Assembly: GCF_001436755.1 (NCBI RefSeq)
Contig: NZ_AYZD01000015.1
Span: 359,868-423,867, forward strand
Reading direction: 5' to 3'
DNA: 64,000 nucleotides
Source: Liquorilactobacillus aquaticus DSM 21051
GTDB taxonomy: Bacteria; Bacillota; Bacilli; Lactobacillales; Lactobacillaceae
The notes beneath the pieces are model-generated. The model was not told the origin of the DNA. It was given only the letters and a program-made list of their open reading frames with translations, and made no database searches. The position numbers and the translations under genes are program-made. Below, one piece after another: positions 34,830 through 43,927 of this stretch. Position 1 is the stretch's first letter. The number at the start of each line of letters is the position of its first letter.

Positions 34830-35540
34830 TTACCCTAAGTACTTATACTTTTCAAAAAAAATGGGTTTTAAAATCCATACATGTCGTGACAAAGTTACCA
34901 ATGAATCCTTCTCTAACCTCGAAAAAGTTGCACTGACAGTTTTAGGTGTTGTTCCCACCACATATCCAAGTATTTCTCTTGTTATCCAGTGATTTTTTAT
35001 TCTTACTCCTTCAGGACATGTCTCACCAAATTTTTTCCCAATAAAAAGCAGTTCCTCGATGACTCGCTCTTTCATTTGCGGCGCAGACACATCAATAGCA
35101 TGGTTCGTACGCTCTGCAATAAGCTCGTCTCTCATTTGCATATATAATTTATGAATTGTCTTATTTCTTTTAGCTAGCCTTTTTATTTCTTCCGCAGGTA
35201 TTACTAATACTTCGACCTTCGAACAAGTACTTATTTCAAATAAGACATTACTCGTATCGTTAGCTGAAAACATGAGTACTGGAAAAAAATCATCTCTCCC
35301 TAGTAAAAAACAGCGAACATTTCTACCTTTTTCGTTACTTACCTTCACACTGACAATTCCACTTACTATCAGATAAACCTTAGAAGAATCGCCTGCTCTA
35401 TACCCCATATTACTTTTATGGCTGAATTCCTTGAATGTGCTAATAGATGAAACATCATCAATTGATTGCCGATCTAACAATGACTTCATTCTCAGCTGCT
35501 TTAACTTTTCTCTTACTAAAACTTGCTGTGCTTTTTCCAT
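34830..35540 (-). CDS. Crp/Fnr family transcriptional regulator
   Basis: About 236 residues from ATG 35540, which has GGAG 9 nt upstream (an ATG at 35555 has none). An N-terminal cyclic-nucleotide-like sensor domain (KVYLIVSGIVSVKVSNEKGR near 50-75) is joined by a long helix to a C-terminal winged helix (TREILGYVVGTTPKTVSATFSRL near 195-215). No CxxC cluster typical of FeS-Fnr was seen. Its place between argS and argR suggests arginine-linked control (compare ArcR in other LAB), but that is inference. A cre-like site and promoter lie upstream. Confidence 0.85.
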   Translation of the reverse strand: MEKAQQVLVREKLKQLRMKSLLDRQSIDDVSSISTFKEFSHKSNMGYRAGDSSKVYLIVSGIVSVKVSNEKGRNVRCFLLGRDDFFPVLMFSANDTSNVLFEISTCSKVEVLVIPAEEIKRLAKRNKTIHKLYMQMRDELIAERTNHAIDVSAPQMKERVIEELLFIGKKFGETCPEGVRIKNHWITREILGYVVGTTPKTVSATFSRLEKDSLVTLSRHVWILKPIFFEKYKYLG

Positions 35541-35594
35541 CTGTGTATTCTCCATTAAACTTAGTAGTTTTTTAAATGAATAAAACTAAATTAT

Positions 35595-35643
35595 ATTATA
35601 TAGATATTTTACAACACAGTGAAATTTTTAGAAAGCGTTTTCT
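35595..35643 (-). promoter_or_regulatory. Promoter of the Crp/Fnr gene with cre-like site
   Basis: TTCACT (35618-35623) and TATAAT (35595-35600) are spaced 17 bp. Just upstream of the -35 box is AGAAAACGCTTTCT (35630-35643), a symmetric site close to the CcpA operator consensus. Position upstream of the promoter would fit activation. Confidence 0.6.
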
Positions 35644-35679
35644 TAAATGATTTAGATTATTTTTTCTCTAATTTTTTTA

Positions 35680-35723
35680 AACAAAAAGACCCCATGACTA
35701 AACCAACATCTCGTCAAAGGATC
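35680..35723 (-). terminator. Terminator after argS
   Basis: GATCCTTTGAC/GTCATGGGGTC hairpin (35688-35723; several G-T pairs and one mismatch) with TTTTTGTTT following on the minus strand. Confidence 0.65.
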
Positions 35724-35792
35724 CCAATTCGTATATTTGAAATATATTATTTTATAGTTTGTTTAAATAAGCAATTCAGTACTTAATAATAA

Positions 35793-37493
35793 TTACATCT
35801 CTTCAGGTGCTTGAACGCCCAGAAGACGTAGAGATTCTTTCAACACTGAAGCCACACTCTTGGCAAGTGCTAATCTAGCCGTCAACTGTTCATCATTTTT
35901 CAAAATTTTAGTATGCGCATAGTATTTATTAAAAGACTTAGCTAGGTGCAAAGAGTATTTTGCAACCACAGAAGGTTCATATTCTTTGACAGCACGTTTG
36001 ACAATCATTGAAAATGATTCTAATAGGCGTAAAACTTCCCAAGATTCTTCATCATCCAACTGATAATTTTCTTCTTTACCTCCACTTAAGGCTTTGTCTT
36101 CTGACTTGCGTAGAATACTCATTGCTCGCGCATGCGTGTACTGTACATATGGCCCAGTCTCACCCTCGAAGCGGACCACCTCATCCAAGTCAAAATCAAA
36201 ATTATTCATACGTTCATTCTTCAAATCATGGAAGATAACAGCCCCTACACCAACTTGCTTAGCAACCTTCTCTTTATTTTTCAAATCTGGATTCTTCTCT
36301 TCAATTTGTTTCTTAGCAAGTGTCATCGCATCATCCAAAACCTCATCCAAAAGAATCACGCGGCCTGCACGTGTTGAGAGCTTTTTGCCTCCCTGTGTTA
36401 TCAAGCCAAATGGGATGTGGTGAATGTCATCCGACCATTCTTCGCCTAATTCCTTTAAAACTGCTTTGAGCTGTTTAAAATGATTGGTCTGCTCGTTGCC
36501 AACTACATAAAGTGATTGAACAAAATTATAGGTCCGTTTTCTATAAATAGCAGCCGCTAAATCACGTGTAATATACAAAGTAGCTCCATCAGTTTTCTTA
36601 ATCAAGGCCGGATTTAAATCATATTTGCTTAAATCAACAATTTGCGCTCCTCTACTTTCTTGAAGTAATTTTTTTTGTTCAAGAAGTGAGACAACCTCAT
36701 CCATTTTATCATTGTAGAAGGCTTCACCATTAAATGAATCAAATTCAACACCTAATTTATTATAAATTTTCATAAAAGATTTCAATGATTCGGAACGGAA
36801 CCACTTCCATAAGCGGACTGCCTCTGGATCACCATCTTCAAGTTTTTTGAACCATGCACGTGCTTCATCGTCGAGCTCCGGATGCTCAACATCCTCTTTA
36901 TGAAAACGTACATAGTACTCAAGCAATTTGTTGATGGGGTCTGCCTTAACTTCTTCCTCAGTTCCCCAGAGTTTATATGCTTCAATCAATTTACCAAATT
37001 GAGTTCCCCAATCACCGAGATGATTTATCTTAATAGGATGATAGTTAGTTTTTTCCAAAATTTTTGCGATTGAATTTCCGATTACTGTCGAACGCAAGTG
37101 CCCCATTGAAATTGGTTTAGCAATGTTGGGCGAAGACATATCAATTGTAACATTGCCATTATTTCCTAAATCTTGGTCTCCATAACTTGAACCTTCAGCA
37201 AGAATTTGATGCAAAACATCGTTACTGAATGCCTTTTTGTCTAGGAAAAAATTAACATATGGGCCAACAGCTTGCACTTTATCAAAATTTCCTTGATCAA
37301 CTTTACTTGCAATTTCGCTTGCAATAATCTGAGGAGCCCTTTTAAATATGCGCGCTAACGGAAAAGCTGGAAAAGCAAAGTCGCCTAAAGCTAAACTTTT
37401 AGGGTTTTCTATTGCATCCTCAATTATACTTCTTTCCAACTGTCCTTCCAATGCAGCGTATAATGCATCAACAACGATCTCTTTATAATTCAT
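35793..37493 (-). CDS. argS: Arginyl-tRNA synthetase
   Basis: Class I synthetase, 566 residues. N-terminal additional domain (residues 1-110), then the HIGH-like signature in [20 protein letters not shown] near 120-140 and the KMSKS-region equivalent KKLSTRAGR near 370, with the DALR anticodon-binding domain at the end ([20 protein letters not shown]). All expected parts are present. A T-box leader sits upstream, so it is induced by uncharged tRNA-Arg. Neighbours are argR and a tRNA-Gly gene. Confidence 0.98.
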   Translation of the reverse strand: MNYKEIVVDALYAALEGQLERSIIEDAIENPKSLALGDFAFPAFPLARIFKRAPQIIASEIASKVDQGNFDKVQAVGPYVNFFLDKKAFSNDVLHQILAEGSSYGDQDLGNNGNVTIDMSSPNIAKPISMGHLRSTVIGNSIAKILEKTNYHPIKINHLGDWGTQFGKLIEAYKLWGTEEEVKADPINKLLEYYVRFHKEDVEHPELDDEARAWFKKLEDGDPEAVRLWKWFRSESLKSFMKIYNKLGVEFDSFNGEAFYNDKMDEVVSLLEQKKLLQESRGAQIVDLSKYDLNPALIKKTDGATLYITRDLAAAIYRKRTYNFVQSLYVVGNEQTNHFKQLKAVLKELGEEWSDDIHHIPFGLITQGGKKLSTRAGRVILLDEVLDDAMTLAKKQIEEKNPDLKNKEKVAKQVGVGAVIFHDLKNERMNNFDFDLDEVVRFEGETGPYVQYTHARAMSILRKSEDKALSGGKEENYQLDDEESWEVLRLLESFSMIVKRAVKEYEPSVVAKYSLHLAKSFNKYYAHTKILKNDEQLTARLALAKSVASVLKESLRLLGVQAPEEM

Positions 37494-37516
37494 AATTTCC
37501 TCCTTGTTTTGACAAT

Positions 37517-37715
37517 AAAAAAACTCCTACACTAAATAAATGTAAGAGACGAGAAAGTTTCCCGCGGTACCACTCTAATTGATCAGTAATCCACTCAACT
37601 ATTTAATTGGACATTCCAGAAAGTGCGATTCAGCTATTTCAATTACCCGGCTTTCATCATCCCAGGCTCGCTTTCAACTTAGATAGCCTACTACTCTTTC
37701 TTCTTAAGCTCTGCC
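37517..37715 (-). promoter_or_regulatory. T-box leader of argS (tRNA-Arg sensing)
   Basis: The conserved AGAGTGGTACCGCGG (37562-37576) precedes a terminator stem CTCTTACA/TGTAGGAG (37524-37548, one U-G) and seven T residues. Stem I has the AGTA bulge sequence near 37690-37700 and a specifier codon CGC at 37625-37627, followed by ACTTTC, as expected. CGC is an arginine codon, agreeing with the gene. No clear promoter was found. Confidence 0.93.
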
Positions 37716-37756
37716 TAATTGTATCAAAAAAAAAATGCAATTCCTAGTCCTGAAAT

Positions 37757-37779
37757 AAAAAAACGCCCTTCGCAGGACG
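37757..37779 (-). terminator. Terminator after tRNA-Gly
   Basis: A short stem (CGTCCT and AGGGCG, one mismatch) at 37764-37779 and seven T residues on the minus strand just beyond the tRNA 3' end. Confidence 0.6.
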
Positions 37780-37792
37780 CAACCTTTTACAA

Positions 37793-37863
37793 AGCGGGTG
37801 ACGAGAATCGAACTCGCGACATCAGCTTGGGAAGCTGGGATTTTACCACTAAACTACACCCGC
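37793..37863 (-). tRNA. tRNA-Gly, anticodon CCC
   Basis: 71-nt cloverleaf on the minus strand: acceptor stem GCGGGTG/CACCCGC, D arm GTTT...AAAT, anticodon loop TTCCCAA giving anticodon CCC (codon GGG), T arm GCGAG/CTCGT with loop TTCGATT. One mismatch (C27-A43) in the anticodon stem. CCA is not encoded. Followed by a terminator. Confidence 0.9.
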
Positions 37864-37912
37864 ACAACACAAAGTAGTATATCACAAAACTACAGATGTG
37901 TCAGCTTCATTC

Positions 37913-38119
37913 TTAAGAAATTTTCTTCATACTTTTTAAACGGACAATTGCTCTCTTGTGAAAATCGCTGACTGCTAACTCATCAGAATCATCATGTTCA
38001 ATTATTGAGACCATTGCAGAATTTTCATAGATTTTTTCAATTGATCCAACAAAATCGTGATTTAATGCACCAAATTTTTTGCATTTTACTTTTTCACCGA
38101 TTTCGAAGTTTGCCTCCAT
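37913..38119 (-). CDS. DUF2187-like small KOW-type protein
   Basis: 68-residue protein (MEANFEIGEKVKCKKFGALN) with an SH3/KOW-like pattern of beta strands. Resembles DUF2187 proteins of LAB; function unknown. ATG 38119 has AGGTG 5 nt upstream; the 18-codon upstream extension is less supported. Sits alone between the tRNA-Gly and the MATE gene. Confidence 0.65.
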   Translation of the reverse strand: MEANFEIGEKVKCKKFGALNHDFVGSIEKIYENSAMVSIIEHDDSDELAVSDFHKRAIVRLKSMKKIS

Positions 38120-38216
38120 TAACTCACCTTCATTCATACATCTTAAGCATAATATCAAATATAAAACATGCATGCAACTTTTTTACTTAATTTTAACAGC
38201 TTTTACTATTAACAAC

Positions 38217-39608
38217 TTATTGGCGTAATTCAACTCGCTGTGTTTCTACCTTCTGCTGTTCAATCGTGATATCACCTTGTTTTTGTTTTAGCATTTTCAT
38301 GGCCTTTGCATAGGAGAAAATCAATACAAGACATGAAGCAAACCAAGCCAAGGGATTAGCAAAACAAGTTCCAACATAACCGACAGAAGTCGCTAAAAGT
38401 AAGGCAGCCAAACAACGCATTAACAACTCCGCAATTCCTGCTAGTGTCGGAATGACACTTTCTCCTAGTCCTTGCAACGTGTAACGCAAAATAAACACGG
38501 TTGCGAGTATTAAATAAAACGAACCATTGACATTGAAATAAAGTTGCGACAGGTTTAAAACTTCTTCTGCTGATTTCCCAACAAATAGTACAACTAAATC
38601 TCTGCCAAATAGAATAATTAACAAACCCGCGACAATACTAAAAGCCCCAGAAACTAAAAGACTCTGCTTCACACCCTTCAATATGCGGTCATATTTGTGA
38701 GCTCCAAAATTTTGAGCAGTAAATGTTGCCATTGCTATCCCAAAAGACATCATTGGCTGAATTGCAACCTGATCTATTTTACTAGCAGCAGTTGTTGCCG
38801 CTACTGCTGTCGTTCCCAAACTGTTAAGTGCCGCCTGTATCATTATCGAACCGATCGCAATAATAGAAGTTTGGAAGGCCATTGGTAATCCAACGTATAA
38901 ATGTTTCCGCAATTCCTGACTAGTCACCTTTTTGAAGTCGCTTTTTCGCACTTGCAATAAAGGCATTCTCTTCATAATGTATATAACACATAATACAACT
39001 GAAAAAATCTGCGCAATCACAGTAGCAAAACCTGCTCCTTCAACACCCATCCCGAAAATCAATATAAAAATCAACTCAAGTATGATGTTAACTACTGCAG
39101 CGACTATCAAAAAGTAAAGTGGCGTCCTGCTATCTCCTAGGGCGCGAATAATGTTAGCTAACAAATTAAAAGCCATCGAAGAAAAAATACCTGCAAAAAT
39201 GATTGAGATAAACAATTGAGCATCTTGTTTTATTGCTGCTGGTGTCTGCATCAAATTTAAAATGTCACTAATAAAAAACAAACTTAAAAAAGTTAAAATC
39301 AGAGTCGCCCCTAAACAAATAATGATGCTGGCTGCAAAACTAACCCTAACTTTTTGATAATCATGCGCTCCAAAATATTGAGCCGTCATTATCGATAATC
39401 CAGCTGTCAATCCTTGTGCAAATCCAATAATCAAAAATTGAATACTTCCAGTCGCTCCGACCGCTGCAAGTTCGTTAACTCCAAGAGTCTGACCAACAAT
39501 CAAAGTATCTGAAATACTGTATAACTGCTGAAACAAATTCCCAACTAGCAAGGGGATGGTAAACATCAAAATAAGCTTTATTGGACTTCCTTCAGTTAAT
39601 TCCTTCAC
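38217..39608 (-). CDS. MATE family efflux transporter
   Basis: 463-residue protein with twelve predicted membrane helices and the MATE N-terminal IPLLVGNLFQQLYSISDTLIVG pattern repeated in each half. Likely exports drugs or metabolites with H+ or Na+; substrate unknown. GTG start at 39608 with AAGGAGG 6 nt upstream. Its promoter has TATAAT at 39653-39658 and, right after the start site region, GTTCGG resembling a PurR box (see findings). A LysR regulator gene lies upstream on the same strand. Confidence 0.9.
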   Translation of the reverse strand: MKELTEGSPIKLILMFTIPLLVGNLFQQLYSISDTLIVGQTLGVNELAAVGATGSIQFLIIGFAQGLTAGLSIMTAQYFGAHDYQKVRVSFAASIIICLGATLILTFLSLFFISDILNLMQTPAAIKQDAQLFISIIFAGIFSSMAFNLLANIIRALGDSRTPLYFLIVAAVVNIILELIFILIFGMGVEGAGFATVIAQIFSVVLCVIYIMKRMPLLQVRKSDFKKVTSQELRKHLYVGLPMAFQTSIIAIGSIMIQAALNSLGTTAVAATTAASKIDQVAIQPMMSFGIAMATFTAQNFGAHKYDRILKGVKQSLLVSGAFSIVAGLLIILFGRDLVVLFVGKSAEEVLNLSQLYFNVNGSFYLILATVFILRYTLQGLGESVIPTLAGIAELLMRCLAALLLATSVGYVGTCFANPLAWFASCLVLIFSYAKAMKMLKQKQGDITIEQQKVETQRVELRQ

Positions 39609-39642
39609 TCTTTGCCTCCTTATTAAATCAAATGTATCTTAC

Positions 39643-39658
39643 CCGAACAAATATTATA
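39643..39658 (-). promoter_or_regulatory. MATE promoter -10 with PurR-box-like element
   Basis: TATAAT (39653-39658) is followed 4 bp downstream by GTTCGG (39643-39648), the core seen in the purC operator. -35 is poor. The operator reading is tentative. Confidence 0.35.
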
Positions 39659-39824
39659 CTATAAGCTCTAGAAATTACGTTTTTTCATGATAGCACAATT
39701 ATTTCTATAACGATAGTGTATACCAGCAGTTTTTCTGATTGAAAAGAAAATGTAATACTTGTCTTTATAAACAACCGTTTTTATCTCAAATTGAAGAGAA
39801 ATGGCTTATTTTTCGCTGCATCCA

Positions 39825-40730
39825 CTATATATTCTCAAAGGGCTTAATTTCATCTCCGTACCGTTCAAACAGATACTCTTGAATAACCTTTACAAATGCA
39901 CGCGTGGAAGGAGTTTGTTGTGCTTCTGAATGCGAGATTAGGCAGATAGTTCGGTAAAACTTCTCTTTGAAGGGATAATGATTAACATTCCCAGATAATT
40001 TCTGCAGAGCCAGCTCTGGTAAGATGCCCAAACCTAGTCCACTTTCGACCATCGCAATAATAGAAGCATCATCAATACTATAATGAATTGAGTTAACAGA
40101 GACATTGTACGTGTCCAATGCTCTTTTCGTATCTCGATCATAATCAATTTGTTGCAAAATAAAATTTTTCTCTTTGATATCACTACGTGTTACTATTTTT
40201 CCTTCTTGCGGTTTGAATTTCTCTGGCGCAATGCAGTATATTGGATCCTTATGAAGTGGAATCACTTCAAGTTTTTCCTTAATAGGAAGAGCACTGAATC
40301 CAATATCTAACGTTCCCAGTCTGACTTGCTCGGCTACTTCGTTAAAATTTCCTTGCGTTACAGATAACTCAATGTTGGGATACATTTTTTTAAAACCGCG
40401 AATGATATCTGGCAGCCAATTAATACACACACTACTGAATGCACCAATTCTAATTCGACCTTCATTCAATCCATTAATTCGCGCAGCCTCTTCAGCAAGC
40501 TTTGCTTCTGCATTTAAAATTCCTTGGATAATCGGCAAAACTTTTTGCCCATCAGGAGTCAATCTAACACCTGTACGACTGCGAATAAAAAGCGAAAAAC
40601 CGAGTTCTTTTTCTAGGCCCGCAATTGAATGGCTTATTGCTGAAGGTGTAACGTTCAGCTGCGTCGCAGTAGCAAAAAAAGTTTTTTGTTTTGCTACCTC
40701 ACTAAATACTTCGTAAGCAAACGTAGACAT
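39825..40730 (-). CDS. LysR family transcriptional regulator
   Basis: 301-residue LysR-type regulator: N-terminal winged HTH (TATQLNVTPSAISHSIAGLE, residues 21-40) and the periplasmic-binding-like effector domain from about 90, with RIRIGAFSSV at 92-101. Target and coinducer unknown. It is transcribed in the same direction as the MATE gene below, 216 nt away, so it could control that exporter; LysR genes are more often divergent from targets, so this is weak. Confidence 0.88.
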   Translation of the reverse strand: MSTFAYEVFSEVAKQKTFFATATQLNVTPSAISHSIAGLEKELGFSLFIRSRTGVRLTPDGQKVLPIIQGILNAEAKLAEEAARINGLNEGRIRIGAFSSVCINWLPDIIRGFKKMYPNIELSVTQGNFNEVAEQVRLGTLDIGFSALPIKEKLEVIPLHKDPIYCIAPEKFKPQEGKIVTRSDIKEKNFILQQIDYDRDTKRALDTYNVSVNSIHYSIDDASIIAMVESGLGLGILPELALQKLSGNVNHYPFKEKFYRTICLISHSEAQQTPSTRAFVKVIQEYLFERYGDEIKPFENI

Positions 40731-40870
40731 TAAAGATTCTCCTTAAGTGAATTCAATTCATTTTATAACAATATTATTGAGTAATTTTAATTATAGAACT
40801 AAGGTACACTCATACTAAAGCAAATGCAAGACTTTTTCAAAAATAGTTTAATCTGAGAATTATAAATATA

Positions 40871-40902
40871 CAAAAGACTGGAGCGATTGATGCTCTCCAG
40901 CC
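40871..40902 (-). terminator. Terminator after the MurJ/YtgP-like gene
   Basis: GGCTGGAG...CTCCAGTC hairpin (40876-40902) followed by TTTTG on the minus strand. Confidence 0.7.
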
Positions 40903-40931
40903 TTAGTTCTTAATCATAGTAAATTTTTTGG

Positions 40932-42527
40932 TCAGTGCTTTTTTTTCATAATAAATGTTTTACCCAGTATCTTCTGTGAAAGTTTTGTTTTGTCAAGCAT
41001 CACAACATAAGCAACACCGAACAAAAGTGCAAAAATAACAGAATACAGGAAAGCTGTTATTTTAGTATGCGGAATGTACACAAAGCCCATTAAATATTGA
41101 ACTAAAAAAGCCGTCAAAAACAACAATACATTCATAAAAATTACTTTTTTGACGTTTTTCAACTGTCCAGGCAATAGATTGTCTTCATTTATTCTCCTGA
41201 ACGCCAATAAACTGATAGCCAAAAAAGCAATCATCGTACTTATAATTGCACCAAAAGCCCCCCATAGTGAAACACAAGGAATTTGCAAAACTAATTTCAA
41301 AATTAATCCAACAAATAAATAACGGATAGCCAGACGATGTTTTCCCATAGCTTGTACTATTGTGAAAAAATCTGTAAAAAGCGCGAGACTAATACTTGAA
41401 ACTAGTGCCATCGCCAACAACTTCGCGGCATAGGTATCAAACTGAAAAAATATTCCATTTACTTCCCATGACAAGGCCAACAGTAATGTTACTGCCGGTA
41501 GAAGAATCAAAAACATTAAATCAATATTCTGACCGATGACTTCACTAACTTTTTTTCTATCTTTCCGATCATAATAACGTGCCAGTAAAGGCAAAGTCGT
41601 TTCAGAGATCGCAATCGTCAACGAAACGACCACAGTTGTAATTTTATTTGGATTAGCCGCAAAATACGTATACATTAATTCCGCCTGTTGGACAGTTGCC
41701 CCAAGCAAATTAGTGACAATGTTTTTAAACGTCACTTGATCAAAAAATTGAGTGATTGTTATTCCTGAACCAATAAGCACAAATGGCAAAGCTTCTGAAA
41801 CAATATTTCGAAACAGTATCAAAATATTTTGCTTTTCTACCGGCATACTTTCCTGATAAAGCAAGCGATATTCAGGCATCTTAGTCCGCGCATAATTCAA
41901 TAAGTAAATATAACTCGCAATTGTTCCCACAAAGGTTGCAAATGTGCTAAAATTAACAGCTGCGATGTAGCTTTTGTGGAATACCTCAAGTACAACAAAA
42001 GTTGCACCAAGAATAAAAAGAACACGTACAAACTGCTCCCATAACTGCGAAACACCAAACGGTTTCATATCTTGATTACCTTGAAAGAATCCTCGAATAA
42101 AGCTCATAGGAGGCAGGATAATCATTGTTGGAACTAAATAATAAATAGCCGTAGTAGCAGCTGTTTTAGAGACAACCGAACTGTGCGCTGCAATGAATGG
42201 TGCTGCAAGATACAATAGCACTCCACAAAAAACACCAGTCATCATCATAAAAAGAAAACCGTACTTAAAAATACGAATACTATTGCGAAATTTATTCTGC
42301 GAATTGTAAGAAGCAACTTGTCGTGCAATCGCAGTAGGAAAACCTGCAGTTCCTAAAGCTAAGAATAAAGAGTATGGCGTATACGCCGAGTTAAAAACAG
42401 CTTGAGCTTGATTTTGGTCCTTTCCAAACATTATCAACCAAGGGATTAGATAAACAATACCTAATACTCGAGAGAAAATGCTCCCAAACGACATCCAAAA
42501 AGCACCAGAAAGTAATTTATTTTTCAT
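40932..42527 (-). CDS. Oligosaccharide flippase, MurJ/YtgP-like (MATE-like MVF fold)
   Basis: 531-residue membrane protein with about fourteen predicted helices. The N-terminus (LLSGAFWMSFGSIFSRVLGI) and the helix pattern match the MOP/MVF superfamily, including lipid II flippases such as B. subtilis YtgP (MurJ). Lipid II or another undecaprenyl-linked sugar is the likely cargo; the exact one cannot be told here. It follows purD after 115 nt with no good terminator between, but it belongs to cell-envelope rather than purine functions. Confidence 0.85.
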   Translation of the reverse strand: MKNKLLSGAFWMSFGSIFSRVLGIVYLIPWLIMFGKDQNQAQAVFNSAYTPYSLFLALGTAGFPTAIARQVASYNSQNKFRNSIRIFKYGFLFMMMTGVFCGVLLYLAAPFIAAHSSVVSKTAATTAIYYLVPTMIILPPMSFIRGFFQGNQDMKPFGVSQLWEQFVRVLFILGATFVVLEVFHKSYIAAVNFSTFATFVGTIASYIYLLNYARTKMPEYRLLYQESMPVEKQNILILFRNIVSEALPFVLIGSGITITQFFDQVTFKNIVTNLLGATVQQAELMYTYFAANPNKITTVVVSLTIAISETTLPLLARYYDRKDRKKVSEVIGQNIDLMFLILLPAVTLLLALSWEVNGIFFQFDTYAAKLLAMALVSSISLALFTDFFTIVQAMGKHRLAIRYLFVGLILKLVLQIPCVSLWGAFGAIISTMIAFLAISLLAFRRINEDNLLPGQLKNVKKVIFMNVLLFLTAFLVQYLMGFVYIPHTKITAFLYSVIFALLFGVAYVVMLDKTKLSQKILGKTFIMKKKH

Positions 42528-42642
42528 CTCAGATAACTCCTATTTGCAAATCAAAACCCATTTTAACATTTTGTAGGCCCTTTTTTTAGAAGATTATCCA
42601 AAGTTTTGTAAATATTTTTAAAAATAACATACCCATTAGCCA

Positions 42643-43908
42643 TTAATACGCTCTTTTAGTTGCTCTCCTACCAATATCCTTACGATAGAAACAATTTTCA
42701 AAAGCTTTTTCTTTGAGATAACCATAAACATTCCTTTGTGCCTCTTCAATTGTTTTACCTTTACTTAAAACGGTTAAAAGTCTTCCACCATTTCCCTTTA
42801 AAGCAGCTAAGTCTCCATTAACATTAGCGTAATCAACTTCAATTCCTTCACTAGTTGAAAAATCAGGTAGTTTCTGACCTTTTATTGGATTCTGAGGATA
42901 ACCTTCAGCTGCAACCACAACACCTAAACATGCTTTTTCTGAAATTGAAATTTTAGGCAGTTCTTCATTGTTAACGCAGGCACTTATTAATTCCGCAAAA
43001 TCATTCTTCAATCGCGGCAAAACAACTTGTGTCTCTGGATCACCCAAACGAACATTGTATTCGATTACCTTAGGGCCCTTAGATGTCAAGATAAGGCCAA
43101 TATACAAAATACCACAATAATTGAGTTTAGCTTCCCGCAAGCCCTTGATTGAAGGCTCAACAACATCTCTTAACATCAACTGGTAATCGTTCTTCGCTAA
43201 TTGAGGGACCGGACTGTAAGCACCCATTCCTCCCGTATTAGGACCTTTGTCAAGATCATATGCACGCTTATGATCTTGTGCTACCGGAAGTATACGGTAA
43301 TTCTTACTATTAACTACGACAAAGAGTGAGTACTCTGGACCATCCAAGAATTCCTCTAAAACTACCTTGCTCTGATCACCTGTAAATAGTTCTCTGATTA
43401 CCATTTCTGCTTGTTTCTTATTTTGCGCAATTGTTACACCTTTACCTGCTGCTAAACCATCTGCCTTAATTACTACCGGCAAATCAAATTGCTGAAGCCC
43501 AAGTAATGCATCTTTCACAGTACTATATGATGCAAACTTTGCCGTCGGCACATGATAAGTCTGCATAAACTGAAGAGCCGTATCTTTAGATCCCTCTAAC
43601 TGTGCGGCTATTGCATCAGGTCCAAATATTTTTAGATTTTCCTCTTTAAATGAATTAACAATTCCAGCGACAAGAGCATCTTCAGGCCCAACAAAAGTCC
43701 AAGCAATCGAATTTTTTTTAACAAAATGTTTTAAATTGTCAAAATCCAATTCAGGAATATCAACAACCTCGATTCCATCGGCTTTCATTCCAACATTGCC
43801 AGGAGCACAATATACCTTCTCAACACCTTGACTTTGAAGTAGTGATTTACAGATTGCATGTTCCCGTCCACCGGAGCCTACAACTAATACTTTAAATTCT
43901 TTCTTCAT
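42643..43908 (-). CDS. purD: Phosphoribosylamine-glycine ligase (GARS)
   Basis: Second step of purine synthesis: joins glycine to 5-phosphoribosylamine. 421 residues of ATP-grasp fold: VLVVGSGGREHAI (7-19), KADGLAAGKGVTIA near 149, KVIEYNVRLGDPETQ near 280. Last gene of the pur cluster, 19 nt after purH. The end (FYRKDIGRRATKRAY) is basic, as in LAB homologues. Confidence 0.97.
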   Translation of the reverse strand: MKKEFKVLVVGSGGREHAICKSLLQSQGVEKVYCAPGNVGMKADGIEVVDIPELDFDNLKHFVKKNSIAWTFVGPEDALVAGIVNSFKEENLKIFGPDAIAAQLEGSKDTALQFMQTYHVPTAKFASYSTVKDALLGLQQFDLPVVIKADGLAAGKGVTIAQNKKQAEMVIRELFTGDQSKVVLEEFLDGPEYSLFVVVNSKNYRILPVAQDHKRAYDLDKGPNTGGMGAYSPVPQLAKNDYQLMLRDVVEPSIKGLREAKLNYCGILYIGLILTSKGPKVIEYNVRLGDPETQVVLPRLKNDFAELISACVNNEELPKISISEKACLGVVVAAEGYPQNPIKGQKLPDFSTSEGIEVDYANVNGDLAALKGNGGRLLTVLSKGKTIEEAQRNVYGYLKEKAFENCFYRKDIGRRATKRAY

Positions 43909-43927
43909 TAGTTTTCATCCTCCTAGA

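Noticed and set aside
39661..39824. LysR operator sites between lysR and the MATE gene
   Set aside because: Several T-N11-A patterns occur by chance in AT-rich DNA; none stands out.
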